Shown piece after piece: positions 30,612-39,465 of a stretch of DNA of 64,000 nucleotides (positions within the stretch are counted from its first letter, which is position 1; each line of letters begins with the position of its first letter). Source of the DNA: Qipengyuania sp. ABI-127-1. Its GTDB lineage: Bacteria > Pseudomonadota > Alphaproteobacteria > Sphingomonadales > Sphingomonadaceae. The notes under the pieces were generated by a model that saw nothing but the letters and a program-made list of their open reading frames with translations, was not told the origin of the DNA and searched no databases. The position numbers were made by a program, and so were the translations under genes. Location: the NCBI GenBank assembly GCA_022953095.1, contig JALJCR010000001.1, forward strand, positions 1,770,501 to 1,834,500. Direction: 5' to 3'.

Positions 30612-31762
30612 AGCTCACCGACTGCCACAATATCGACGACTTCCGGAAGCTCGCGAAACAACGCCTGCCCTGGCCGGTGTTCGACTATATCGACGGCGCG
30701 GCGGATGACGAGATCACGAAGGCGCGCAATACCAGCGCCTTCGACGCGGTCGACCTGGTGCCCGACGTGCTGGCAGGCGTCGCCGAAATCGACACCTCCC
30801 GCACAATTATGGGCCGAGAAAGCGCCCTTCCCCTGATTCTCAGCCCGACCGCGTTGCAGCGCGCCTTTCACCGCGATGGCGAGCGTGCGGTGGCGAAAGC
30901 GGCGGAGAAATTCGGCGTCTGGTTCGGCATTTCCAGCCTCGCCACGCACTCGATCGAGGAAATCGCCGCGCTCACCAGCGGCCCCAAGCTGTTCCAGCTC
31001 TACGTCCACAAGGATAGGGGCCTCAACACCAGCATGATCGAGCGCTGCCAAGCGGCCAAGTTCGATGCGCTCGTATTGACGGTCGACACGATCGTTTCGG
31101 GCAAGCGCGAACGGTGCCTGCGCTCGGGCTTCACCACCCCGCCTCGCTTCACCGCCAGCGCATTGTGGAGCTATGCGACACGCCCGCGCTGGACGCTGGA
31201 CTACGTTTTCGGCCCGAAATTCCGCCTGCCGAACCTCGACAGCCATGTACAGGAAGGCTCAGGCAAGGCCGTCAGCATCCAGGACTATTTCAACACCATG
31301 CTCGACACGAATATGGACTGGGATACCGCTGCCCGTATTCGGCAGGACTGGGGCGGCACTTTCGCGCTGAAAGGCGTGATGAGCGCTGCCGACGCGCGCC
31401 GCGCGGTCGAGATCGGCGCGGATGCGATCTGGATATCGAACCATGGCGGCAGGCAGCTCGACGGTAGCCGTGCGCCTTTCGATCAACTTCGCGAGATCGT
31501 CGACGCGGTCGGCGGCGAAATCGAAATCATCCTCGACGGAGGCGTTCGGCGCGGAACGCATGTTCTCAAGGGTCTTGCCGCTGGCGCGACGGCGGCTTCG
31601 GGCGGGCGCCTGTATCTCTATGCCCTCGCCGCAGCCGGTCAGGTCGGGGTCGAGCGTGCGCTGACCATCCTCAAGGAGGAAATCGAACGCGCTATGCGCC
31701 TGATGGGCGTGACCTCGGTCGACCAGCTAAACCCCGACCGATTGCGCTATCGCCAGGGCTAG
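30608..31762 (+). CDS. FMN-dependent alpha-hydroxy-acid oxidase/dehydrogenase (LldD-like)
   Basis: 384-aa TIM-barrel flavoenzyme of the L-lactate dehydrogenase/glycolate oxidase family, oxidising an L-2-hydroxy acid to the keto acid. The N-terminus has FDYIDGAADDE; LFQLYVHKDRG and LTVDTIVSGKRER bind FMN; the catalytic His-Arg are in WISNHGGRQLDGSRAPFD; DGGVRRGTHVLKGLAAGA binds the FMN phosphate. The actual substrate (lactate, mandelate or other) is not clear. Translation is coupled to the upstream GFA-like gene. Its stop TAG overlaps the stop of the convergent hydrolase (31759-31762). Confidence 0.9.
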   Translation: MKLTDCHNIDDFRKLAKQRLPWPVFDYIDGAADDEITKARNTSAFDAVDLVPDVLAGVAEIDTSRTIMGRESALPLILSPTALQRAFHRDGERAVAKAAEKFGVWFGISSLATHSIEEIAALTSGPKLFQLYVHKDRGLNTSMIERCQAAKFDALVLTVDTIVSGKRERCLRSGFTTPPRFTASALWSYATRPRWTLDYVFGPKFRLPNLDSHVQEGSGKAVSIQDYFNTMLDTNMDWDTAARIRQDWGGTFALKGVMSAADARRAVEIGADAIWISNHGGRQLDGSRAPFDQLREIVDAVGGEIEIILDGGVRRGTHVLKGLAAGATAASGGRLYLYALAAAGQVGVERALTILKEEIERAMRLMGVTSVDQLNPDRLRYRQG

Positions 31763-32730
31763 TTAGACCGTTCAACGCTTCGGGAAAATCGGGCGATCTC
31801 TTGGGAAACGGCTTCCTCGCGTCCAACCCACACATGCCCCCCAGTCTCGTAGAGCACGAGCCGGGAGTTCGGCATGATCCGACTGAGCTGACGCGCCGTC
31901 CCGGCGGTTCCGAACAAATCATCCTCTGCCGAGATGATCAGTGTTGGTACATCGATCGCACCGAAATCGAGATCGGTCGGTGATCCGGCAAGACGGCCAT
32001 CGGCCAACATCCCCGCGGTTCTCCGACTGATGGGCAACATTCCTTCCGCAATGTCGCTCACGCGCTCTCGCTGATCCCTCGTGGCGCCACCCACAAGTGT
32101 CGGATCGGTCGCGAGCAGGGTCTTGGTGACTTGGCCCGGAGCAAGGCTCAGAAGAGCCCAGTACAGAAAGTCGGACCCAGCGAGACGAGCGACGAGCGCC
32201 TTCTCCCATGCGGCCATTTCGACCGGGTCGCGGTCATTCAGATTGCTGGCGGGAACGAGCAATACCAGTGCCCGGCACCGTTCGGGATGGCGCAGGGCAA
32301 ATGCCGCGGCAAAGTTGGCGCCTGCCGACCCGCCGACCACGACCGCGTCCTGGACTCCCAACTCGTCGAGCAGCGTCGCGAAGGCGTCGGCCTGAAGCTC
32401 TGGCGCGATGGGGTCAGGCGCGCTCCGCAAATAGCCGAACCTCGACGGTGCGATGACACGAAAACCGCGTTCGTGAAGATCGCCGGAGAAAAGCAGCCCC
32501 TGGTCGAACCCGCCACCCGTTCCGTGAATCATTAAGAGCGGGCTGCCCGTTCCCTGCTCGGCATATTCGAGAGGACCCTGCGGCGTTTCGATGACCCTGC
32601 TGCGGCCGGTCAGCCGCTCTTCGGCGGCGGTCAGATCCCAGTGATAACGAACACCGACCGCCATCGTGACGAGGAGGACAGCAACGAGAGCGACGACCCA
32701 TATCCGCCTCAAGGTCCGAGCACGCCCCAT
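31759..32730 (-). CDS. Membrane-anchored alpha/beta hydrolase
   Basis: 323-aa hydrolase with an N-terminal membrane anchor or uncleaved signal (RRIWVVALVAVLLVTMAVGV, residues ~8-27). The oxyanion loop is MIHGTGGGFDQG, the nucleophile elbow VVGGSAGANFAAAFA (GxSxG), the acid probably in IISAEDDLFGTAG, and the His in YETGGHVWVGRE, so the triad is complete. Substrate unknown. The ATG at 32730 lies 1 nt after the end of the epoxide hydrolase gene on the same strand, so they form an operon. Confidence 0.85.
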   Translation of the reverse strand: MGRARTLRRIWVVALVAVLLVTMAVGVRYHWDLTAAEERLTGRSRVIETPQGPLEYAEQGTGSPLLMIHGTGGGFDQGLLFSGDLHERGFRVIAPSRFGYLRSAPDPIAPELQADAFATLLDELGVQDAVVVGGSAGANFAAAFALRHPERCRALVLLVPASNLNDRDPVEMAAWEKALVARLAGSDFLYWALLSLAPGQVTKTLLATDPTLVGGATRDQRERVSDIAEGMLPISRRTAGMLADGRLAGSPTDLDFGAIDVPTLIISAEDDLFGTAGTARQLSRIMPNSRLVLYETGGHVWVGREEAVSQEIARFSRSVERSN

Positions 32731-32731
32731 C

Positions 32732-33859
32732 CTATCGCATCCTTGCGAAACATGCGCGCAACTCCGCAACGAACAGTTCGGGTTGCTCCCACGCCGCGAA
32801 ATGGCCCCCCGCGTCGAGATCGTTCCAGTAAACCAGATTGGTCAGCGTGCGCTCCACCCAGGCGCGCGGTGCGGGCAGTATCTCTTTCGGAAAGGCGCTG
32901 ACACCGGCAGGGATGGCCACGGTGCCTCCACCGAGCTTGGCGAAGCTTTCCCAATAGAGCCGCGCCGCCGAGGCGCCCGTCTTCGGCAGCCAGTAAAGCA
33001 TGATGTCGTCCAGCACCTGATCCATCGACAGCGCATCCCAGGGCGAGCCGTCATTGTCGGTCCAGTAATAGACCTTCTCGAGTATCCACGCGGCAAGACC
33101 GATGGGAGAATCGACCAGCGAATAGCCGATCGTCTGCGGGCGGGTGCTCTGCTGCTTCGAATAGCCGGAATCCCATTCCCGATAAAAACCGAGACGCCGC
33201 ATCGCTTCGAGCACGTGAGGGTCCTCGCTCTGCAGGTCCTCCGGTCCGGGCCTGCCGATCGGCATATTGAGGTGAATACCGTTGCACCCCTGCGGTGCAA
33301 ATTGCCCTATGGCGGTCGTCACGGCAGCGCCCCAATCGCCGCCTTGGGCCACCCAACGGGTGTAACCGAGGCGCTGCATGAGTTCGGCCCATGCGCGCGC
33401 GATTCGCTCGACACCCCAGCCCGTCGCGGATGGCTTCTGCGAAAAACCGTAACCGGGCAGCGAGGGAGCGACTACGTGAAAGGCCATCGCCTCCGGGTCC
33501 GTGGGTTCGGCCAACTCATCCATGACATCGAGGAACTCGACCACCGATCCGGGCCAGCCATGGGTGATCACCAGCGGCAATGCGTCTTCGCGGCTGGAGC
33601 GCCTATGCAGAAAATGGATATCGAGCCCGTCGATCTCGGTCATGAACTGACCGATCTCGTTCAACCGCGCCTCGCAGCGCCGCCAGTCGTATTCGATCCT
33701 CCAATAGGCGACCAACTCCTTGAGCGCTGCCAGCTTCGTTCCTTGCGACCAGTCATGGACCGGCTCCTCCTCGGGCCAGCGAGCATGGTCGAGCCTGTCG
33801 GCAAGCGCCACCAGTTCACCGTCCGGAACAGTCAGCTCAAACGGCCTGATTGCGCTCAT
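32732..33859 (-). CDS. Epoxide hydrolase (EHN-type)
   Basis: 375-aa alpha/beta hydrolase with the epoxide hydrolase N-terminal domain (IRPFELTVPDGELVALADRL at the start). The oxyanion motif is ITHGWPGSVVEF, the nucleophilic Asp is in VAQGGDWGAAVTTA, and the catalytic His in NDLDAGGHFAAWEQPE. It resembles microsomal-type epoxide hydrolases and juvenile hormone/epoxide hydrolases that open epoxides to diols. The natural substrate is unknown. It sits between a thioesterase gene (2-nt gap) and an alpha/beta hydrolase gene (1-nt gap), all minus strand, suggesting a small catabolic operon. Confidence 0.9.
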   Translation of the reverse strand: MSAIRPFELTVPDGELVALADRLDHARWPEEEPVHDWSQGTKLAALKELVAYWRIEYDWRRCEARLNEIGQFMTEIDGLDIHFLHRRSSREDALPLVITHGWPGSVVEFLDVMDELAEPTDPEAMAFHVVAPSLPGYGFSQKPSATGWGVERIARAWAELMQRLGYTRWVAQGGDWGAAVTTAIGQFAPQGCNGIHLNMPIGRPGPEDLQSEDPHVLEAMRRLGFYREWDSGYSKQQSTRPQTIGYSLVDSPIGLAAWILEKVYYWTDNDGSPWDALSMDQVLDDIMLYWLPKTGASAARLYWESFAKLGGGTVAIPAGVSAFPKEILPAPRAWVERTLTNLVYWNDLDAGGHFAAWEQPELFVAELRACFARMR

Positions 33860-33861
33860 GC

Positions 33862-34284
33862 CTACTCTCCGGTCGCCTTTTTGGAAGCCGCGACCACTCG
33901 GCTCATATCGGCCAGCAGAATCGTGCTGGTCGCCTTGGCGAGTATGGTTCCGTTCGCATCCTTGAGGTGCCCCTCGTAAAAGCTGGTGCGCTTGCCGTGG
34001 CGTTCAACCCAAGCCTCCGCGATCACGGATCCGGGCCGCGTCGGCGCGAAGAAGCTGACCTTCAGCTCCAGCGTCATCGGCACGATGCCCTGCCCGTTCT
34101 TCGCCATCGCTGCGTGGGCCATGGCGGCGTCGATCCATCCACTGATGAAGCCACCCTGTACCACGCCGCCCGAATGGCACTGTTCCCGCTTGGCCTCGTA
34201 TTCCAGGCTCGCACGCCCTTCCGGGTCGGTGGAGACGATACGCACCAGCCCCATCGTTTCGTGTAATGAATGTCCGTCTGCCAT
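33862..34284 (-). CDS. PaaI-type hotdog thioesterase
   Basis: 140-aa hotdog-fold protein. HSGGVVQGGFISGWIDAAMAHAA is the PaaI/HGG motif region with the active-site Gly-Gly and Asp. MTLELKVSFFAPTRPGSVIAEA and GRASLEYEAK form the strands. It likely hydrolyses acyl-CoA thioesters in the cytosol. The start was set at the ATG at 34284 (MADGHSLHE), since the in-frame extension to 34374 runs through the leuA leader region. It is first gene of the minus-strand unit with the epoxide hydrolase and the alpha/beta hydrolase. Confidence 0.85.
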   Translation of the reverse strand: MADGHSLHETMGLVRIVSTDPEGRASLEYEAKREQCHSGGVVQGGFISGWIDAAMAHAAMAKNGQGIVPMTLELKVSFFAPTRPGSVIAEAWVERHGKRTSFYEGHLKDANGTILAKATSTILLADMSRVVAASKKATGE

Positions 34285-34366
34285 GCACGCTCCCTTCGCG
34301 AAACAATATGTCACGCGATGCCCAAGCTTCTTTTGCTTTACAACCCCGAGGAAGGGCACCATAGCG

Positions 34367-34426
34367 ATGGCCATGCACTACGCACTCGGTCTGATTATCC
34401 TGCGACTTACACGCCCTTGGGCGTGA
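34367..34426 (+). CDS. leuL: leuA leader peptide (attenuation)
   Basis: 19-codon frame MAMHYALGLIILRLTRPWA starting at ATG 34367 (second in-frame ATG at 34373), behind a GAGGAAGGG ribosome-binding sequence at 34348-34356. Ten consecutive codons hold four Leu and two Ile codons (ALGLIILRL), and the frame ends within the first leader hairpin, 87 nt before leuA. This is the layout of an amino-acid-responsive leader peptide: ribosome stalling at Leu codons would change folding of the RNA downstream. The symbol is given by analogy with enteric leuL; sequence identity to it is not claimed. Confidence 0.65.
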   Translation: MAMHYALGLIILRLTRPWA

Positions 34427-34466
34427 TAGCTGGCGTGCCTTTCCCGGTGCGCTGAGCGCCCAAGGG
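34411..34466 (+). promoter_or_regulatory. leuA leader alternative hairpins
   Basis: ACGCCCTTGGGCGT (34411-34424) is self-complementary and overlaps the end of the leader peptide. Its CCCTTGGGCG (34414-34423) can instead pair over 10 bp with CGCCCAAGGG (34457-34466), and GGTGC (34446-34450) can pair with GCGCC (34456-34460). The folds exclude each other, as in attenuators. No T-run follows, so the switch may work through Rho or translation rather than an intrinsic terminator. Confidence 0.6.
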
Positions 34467-34513
34467 ACCAACTACCGCCCCGCAAGCTTCCGCAAGACCA
34501 GAGACCCCCCGTA

Positions 34514-36196
34514 ATGTCCATGCTCCACAACCCGAGCACCAAATATTCGCCTTTCCCACAGGTCGCTCTGACCGACCGGCAATGGCCGAGCCGAACCATC
34601 ACCACGCCCCCACGCTGGCTCTCCACCGATCTTCGGGATGGCAATCAGGCCATTGTCGACCCGATGGATGCGCACAAGAAGAACCGTTTCTTCGATCTGC
34701 TGGTCGAGATCGGGGTGAAGGAAATCGAAGTCGGCTTTCCCAGCGCGGGTGCGACCGAATTCGACTTTATCTCCGGCCTCGTGCAATCGGGCCGCGTTCC
34801 GGACGACGTGCTGGTCCAGGTGCTCACTCAGAGCCGCGAAGATCTCATACGCACCAGCTTTGCCAGCCTGACCGGAGCGCGGGCAGCAATCGTCCACCTC
34901 TATAACGCGGTCAGCCCCGCATGGCGCGAAGTCGTGTTCGGCATGACCACCGAGCAGGTGCGCGACATCGCGGTGCACGGTGCCAAGGTGATGCGCGACG
35001 AGGCAGGCAAGCAGCCGGAAACCGATTGGCATTTTCAATACAGCCCCGAAACCTTCTCGACCGCCGAACTCGATTTCAGTCTGGAAGTTTGCGAGGCGGT
35101 GATGGAGGTGCTCGCGCCGACACCCGAGCACCCGATCATCCTCAATCTGCCTGCCACCGTCGAGGCGGCGACGCCCAATATCTACGCCGATCAGGTGGAG
35201 TATTTCATCCGCAACCTGCCCAACCGGCAGAGTGCGGTTATATCGCTGCACACGCATAACGATCGCGGGACCGGGGTCGCGGCGGCGGAACTGGCGCTGA
35301 TGGCGGGTGCAGACCGCGTCGAAGGTTGCCTGTTCGGCAATGGTGAACGGACGGGCAATTGCTGCCTCGTGACCATGGCTCTCAACATGTACACACAAGG
35401 CGTTGATCCAAAACTCGATTTCTCGGACATCGACCGTGTCATCGAGACGGTGGAATATTGCAACGAACTGCCTGTCCACCAGCGCCACCCCTATGGCGGG
35501 GAGCTGGTCTACACGGCATTTTCCGGCAGCCACCAGGATGCGATCAAGAAGGGATTCGCCGCGCTCGAGACTCAGAACGATCCGCATTGGCGCGTGCCTT
35601 ATCTGCCGATCGATCCCGCCGATCTCGGCCGCAGCTACGAAGCGGTCATCCGGGTGAATTCACAATCCGGCAAAGGCGGCTTCGCCTGGGTTCTCGAGCA
35701 GGATCAGGGCCTCAAGCTGCCCAAGCGCATGCAGGCCGATTTCAGCCCCCACGTCCAGCGCATGGCGGACGAACTGGGCCGCGAACTCGATGCCGCCGAC
35801 ATATGGGAGGCCTTCAAGGCCGCTTATCACGTCCAGACGGCTGACAAGCATTTCCAGCTTGTCGATTACGACGAACGCCGCGCCAGCGACGGGACCCGCC
35901 TGTTCACCGGCACCATCGCGGTCGAGGGCAAGGAGCAGACCGTTTCGGGCCGCGGCAACGGGCTCATTTCCAGCGTGTTGACGACGATCGAGGACGCTTT
36001 CGGCCTGTCGCTCGAAGTGGTCGATTACAGCGAACACGCGCTCACCACAGGCCGCGACAGCCGCGCCGCCGCCTACCTCGAATGCCGCGCCAAGGATGGC
36101 CGGACTATCTGGGGGTGTGGCATCGACGAGGACGTGGCCACGGCGAGCGTGCGGGCGGTTCTCAGCGCTGCAAATTCGGCGGTCGAGAAGATTTAG
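34514..36196 (+). CDS. leuA: 2-isopropylmalate synthase
   Basis: 560-aa enzyme, long form, condensing acetyl-CoA with 2-ketoisovalerate as the first committed step of leucine synthesis. The catalytic TIM barrel begins LSTDLRDGNQAIVDPM with the metal-binding Asp. SLHTHNDRGTGVAAAELALMAG supplies His ligands, and GCLFGNGERTGNCCLV follows. The C-terminal LeuA dimer/allosteric domain (after ~residue 430) ends with CRAKDGRTIWGCGIDEDVAT. A leader peptide with Leu/Ile codons precedes it. No good ribosome-binding site is visible before the ATG at 34514. The stop overlaps that of the convergent GGDEF gene. Confidence 0.95.
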   Translation: MSMLHNPSTKYSPFPQVALTDRQWPSRTITTPPRWLSTDLRDGNQAIVDPMDAHKKNRFFDLLVEIGVKEIEVGFPSAGATEFDFISGLVQSGRVPDDVLVQVLTQSREDLIRTSFASLTGARAAIVHLYNAVSPAWREVVFGMTTEQVRDIAVHGAKVMRDEAGKQPETDWHFQYSPETFSTAELDFSLEVCEAVMEVLAPTPEHPIILNLPATVEAATPNIYADQVEYFIRNLPNRQSAVISLHTHNDRGTGVAAAELALMAGADRVEGCLFGNGERTGNCCLVTMALNMYTQGVDPKLDFSDIDRVIETVEYCNELPVHQRHPYGGELVYTAFSGSHQDAIKKGFAALETQNDPHWRVPYLPIDPADLGRSYEAVIRVNSQSGKGGFAWVLEQDQGLKLPKRMQADFSPHVQRMADELGRELDAADIWEAFKAAYHVQTADKHFQLVDYDERRASDGTRLFTGTIAVEGKEQTVSGRGNGLISSVLTTIEDAFGLSLEVVDYSEHALTTGRDSRAAAYLECRAKDGRTIWGCGIDEDVATASVRAVLSAANSAVEKI

Positions 36197-38025
36197 GTAT
36201 TCGCGGCCACCCGGCTGTCCTCCAGCGGAGGTTTCCGGTTTTCGCCATGTCGGCCCATGTCCTGTGCATGACGCAGGCGATTACGTCCCGCTGCCTTGGC
36301 GGAATAAAGCGGGCCGTCGGCAGCCTGCATCGCCATCGAGGAACTGCACCGTTCGGCGATACGTGCGATCCCGAGCGATGCAGTGATGTTGAACGTGCCG
36401 CCATCATTGTCGGTCATGACATGACGCTGGATAGCGAGACGCAGCCTCTCACATATGATCGCGGCGGTATCGCGCGCCGGACCCACGGCGATCATGCCGA
36501 ATTCCTCGCCACCGAGGCGCGCAAAAAAACAATTGTCATTAGCGCTTTCGCGCATGATTTCAGCAACCTGCTTGAGCACAGTATCCCCGACCGCATGGCC
36601 GTAGGAATCGTTGACACGCTTGAAATAGTCGAGATCGACTAGCGCCAGGGCAATGGGCTCCTCGTCGGCAAATTCGAGCTGGTCTTCGAGCACATCGAGG
36701 AAGGCCCGCCGGTTGGGCAGACCGGTGAGCGCGTCGGTACGCGCTTCCCGAGATGCCTGGATCTCGTCGAGCTTGCGGTCAGTGACGTCGCGGATCGTAA
36801 CCACATAGGCGCAGGCTTGGTGGTTCGAGGAATCGATGGCGCGTAGCTTGGCTTCCAGCCAGCGGGTCTGGCCGCCCCTTTCGACGGACCGTTCGATGAT
36901 TTCCGTATGTCCGGGATATTGTGCCGCAGATCGTAGAGTTCCATCCACGATTTCCTTGTCGAACTCGCTGAAAAACGCGGTGAGATGAAGGTCGACCACC
37001 TTGTCGCGACCACTCAACCGGATGGAGGCAGGCGAGGCGAAGCGGATCATGCCATCCTGGTCGAGCTGCAGCAGGGCATCGTCGGAATGATCCGCGATAA
37101 GGCGCTGCATCGCCTCACGATTGGCGAGTTCTTCCATGAACCGCTGCCGCTGTTTGAGCGCCACGGCGAGCGGGAAGGAGAGGAGCACGAGGATGCTGAG
37201 ATAGAATTGCAGGAACAGGGCTTTCTGCCACAATGGAATGGTCAGTTCCGCAAAGACGCCGGTGTTCATGCCGAGCGTTCCAGCCGACATCAGCGTGATG
37301 AGCAACACCGTGATCGCTGCACCGAACCGGCCGAAGCGAAAACTGGCGAGTACGAGCGGCACGACCGGAAGAAACAGCGTGGGGAAGGTCGATTGCAACA
37401 AGGCAACGGCGGAAATCCCTATGGTCAGCAAGGTGATGCCGATGAAGGGCAGTATCCGGTCTCGTTTCAACATCCGCGCGAAAATGGGCTTTTTATACGA
37501 TGCCAGGAGCAGTGTGAGCGGCATCACCAGGAGTGTGCCCAATCCATGGGCGATAAACCATGAAAAGGAATGCTCCTGCCAGCCCCCGGGGATGACTTGC
37601 GAGGCCAGTATGCCTCCGGGAATGGAAGCTGCCAGCGGCCCGACGATCCCCGCCAAAAAGCCCAGCCAGACGATCCCAATTTCGCTTTCGACATAGTCCC
37701 GTTGCGGCCGGAAACGAACCAGCAGCCATGCGATCAGCCAGGCTTCGAAGACATTCACGAGGGCGAATGGAATCGCCCAGACCGGCCCCAAACCGAACAG
37801 TGCGGTAGCGAGAGTGCTAAGGACTGCGAGGGTCACGGCGGCAGCCGAGGAGTGGGAGCGCGGAATTGTAAGAAACAGAGCCGCAGCGATGGCCGCGCCC
37901 GGCCACACCAGCGCAAGCCCCCCGGAAAACCGAGACCAGACGATGGTCAGGGATGTGACACAGAAGAAGACCGCACCGTAGGTGACGATTTGCATCACAG
38001 GATTCAGCGCCCTGGAATGCATCAT
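36193..38025 (-). CDS. MASE1-PAS-GGDEF diguanylate cyclase
   Basis: 610-aa inner-membrane sensor making cyclic di-GMP. Residues ~1-300 are a MASE1-like region with about eight spans (VWPGAAIAAALFLTIP, PGGILASQVIPGGWQ). A PAS domain follows (~310-425; ADHSDDALLQLDQDGMIRFA and VTIRDVTDRK), then a GGDEF domain starting DALTGLPNRRAFLDVL with the active-site loop FARLGGEEFGMIA (GGEEF) and DYFKRVNDSYGHAVGD. All catalytic residues look intact; an RxxD product-inhibition site was not traced. The start is most likely ATG at 38025. The signal sensed is unknown. Confidence 0.9.
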   Translation of the reverse strand: MMHSRALNPVMQIVTYGAVFFCVTSLTIVWSRFSGGLALVWPGAAIAAALFLTIPRSHSSAAAVTLAVLSTLATALFGLGPVWAIPFALVNVFEAWLIAWLLVRFRPQRDYVESEIGIVWLGFLAGIVGPLAASIPGGILASQVIPGGWQEHSFSWFIAHGLGTLLVMPLTLLLASYKKPIFARMLKRDRILPFIGITLLTIGISAVALLQSTFPTLFLPVVPLVLASFRFGRFGAAITVLLITLMSAGTLGMNTGVFAELTIPLWQKALFLQFYLSILVLLSFPLAVALKQRQRFMEELANREAMQRLIADHSDDALLQLDQDGMIRFASPASIRLSGRDKVVDLHLTAFFSEFDKEIVDGTLRSAAQYPGHTEIIERSVERGGQTRWLEAKLRAIDSSNHQACAYVVTIRDVTDRKLDEIQASREARTDALTGLPNRRAFLDVLEDQLEFADEEPIALALVDLDYFKRVNDSYGHAVGDTVLKQVAEIMRESANDNCFFARLGGEEFGMIAVGPARDTAAIICERLRLAIQRHVMTDNDGGTFNITASLGIARIAERCSSSMAMQAADGPLYSAKAAGRNRLRHAQDMGRHGENRKPPLEDSRVAANT

Positions 38026-38322
38026 TTGTTCAACCACTCCATACCAGGTCGCTAGACCGGTAAGCTTAACGCGGCAAAGGCAGTTGTGTACGTATTTCCA
38101 CTTATGCGCTCGCAAAAAAGCGAGGAACTGGGCCGCTTCGACGCTCCCCTGATTCTTAACCTTTCCGTTTCGTCGGGACGCTCGCCATCGATAGGAGATG
38201 TAACGCCGCCCGTCGAAACCACCACTTTTCCTTGTCAGCACCGTGGTCCATGTGTTCCATCGCGAAGGCTTTGCCATGGGTGAAGATCACGCCGAGCGCG
38301 CCAAATAGGGAGAGTGCCGCCG
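38026..38322. other. Intergenic region, divergent promoters expected
   Basis: This 297-bp spacer separates the divergent GGDEF and amidohydrolase genes. It contains one small hairpin, CTCGC (38109-38113) / GCGAG (38120-38124) around A6, and the AGGGAGAG ribosome-binding site of the amidohydrolase at 38307-38314. No credible gene is seen. Promoters for both genes should lie here but no clear consensus could be chosen. Confidence 0.5.
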
Positions 38323-39384
38323 ATGACCGAAGATATCCTCGAACCCGACCTGCCGATCATCGATCCGCACCACCATCTCTGGGACCTGCGCCCGATGATG
38401 GCGGCTTTTCCGGAACCGAGACACGATTTCATCGAAGCCGTCGCCGGAGCCGCTTACTACACCTTCGACGAACTGCATTCGGATACGCATTCGGGACACA
38501 AGGTGATCGGCACGGTGTTCATGGAATGCGGCGCCTTCTACGACGCCGCACGCGCCGACGCGATGAAACCGGTGGGCGAAGTCGAATTCGCCAATGGTGT
38601 CGCGGCACAGGGAGCCAGCGGCCAGTACGGCGATTATCGCCCCTGTGCGGCAATCGTCGGGCATGCCGACCTGACGCTTGGCGATGCAGTCAGGCCCGTT
38701 GTCGAAGCCCTGGTCGCTGCCGGCAACGGACGCTTCAAGGGTATTCGCCATGCCGCAGCATGGGATGCGAATCCCGATGTGCTTGGTCCTCCTTTTCATG
38801 CACCGGAGGGCCTCTACCGCTCGGACGCCTTCCGCGCCGGTTTCGCGGCTTACTCGGATTACGGACTGATCTTCGATGCCTGGTTGCTCGAGCCCCAGCT
38901 CGGGGACCTGATCGACCTCGCCAAGGCGTTTCCGGAACAGCAGATCGTTCTCGATCATTGCGGCACGCCGCTCAATATCGCGAGCTATCGCGGCAAGCTG
39001 CAGGAACGCTTCGATGTCTGGCGCCGTTCGATCCATACCCTTGCCGAATGTCCCAATGTAGCGGTGAAGCTGGGCGGTCTGGCGATGGCGTTCTGCGGTC
39101 TGCCCGAGGATGGCCCCGCCAAGGGACACGGTTCCGAATATCTGGCGGCGTTGTGGCGGCCATACGTCGAAACCTGCATCGAGGCGTTCGGTCCGGGGCG
39201 CGCAATGTTCGAATCCAATTACCCGGTGGATCGCTGGGGCGCCAGCTATCCGACTCTTTGGAATGCCTTCAAGCGGCTTACCGCCGGGTACAGCAAGGAG
39301 GATAAGCGCGCGCTCTTTGCGGCTACGGCGGCACGGATTTACGACATCGAGCATATTCTCGAGCTCGCACCGACAAACGCTTGA
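38323..39384 (+). CDS. Amidohydrolase 2 family (TIM-barrel) hydrolase
   Basis: 353-aa metal-dependent hydrolase of the amidohydrolase-2 (PF04909) type. The N-terminal metal site is LPIIDPHHHLWDL (HxH), a later His is in VLDHCGTPLN, and the catalytic Asp region is MFESNYPVDRWGASY near the C-terminus. FKGIRHAAAWD is also typical of the lactonase/uronolactonase-like branch (YitF/fucono-lactonase-like), so the substrate could be a sugar lactone or a carboxylate; it cannot be decided. The ATG at 38323 has AGGGAGA 9 nt upstream. Transcribed toward the nitronate monooxygenase gene, 81 nt away. Confidence 0.85.
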   Translation: MTEDILEPDLPIIDPHHHLWDLRPMMAAFPEPRHDFIEAVAGAAYYTFDELHSDTHSGHKVIGTVFMECGAFYDAARADAMKPVGEVEFANGVAAQGASGQYGDYRPCAAIVGHADLTLGDAVRPVVEALVAAGNGRFKGIRHAAAWDANPDVLGPPFHAPEGLYRSDAFRAGFAAYSDYGLIFDAWLLEPQLGDLIDLAKAFPEQQIVLDHCGTPLNIASYRGKLQERFDVWRRSIHTLAECPNVAVKLGGLAMAFCGLPEDGPAKGHGSEYLAALWRPYVETCIEAFGPGRAMFESNYPVDRWGASYPTLWNAFKRLTAGYSKEDKRALFAATAARIYDIEHILELAPTNA

Positions 39385-39465
39385 CGTTTACGTAACGTCA
39401 CTCTCGACAAGCGCCTCGACGCACCATAGGCCCTCGCCTCCACAGTTCTCAGAGGAGCCTCCCGC

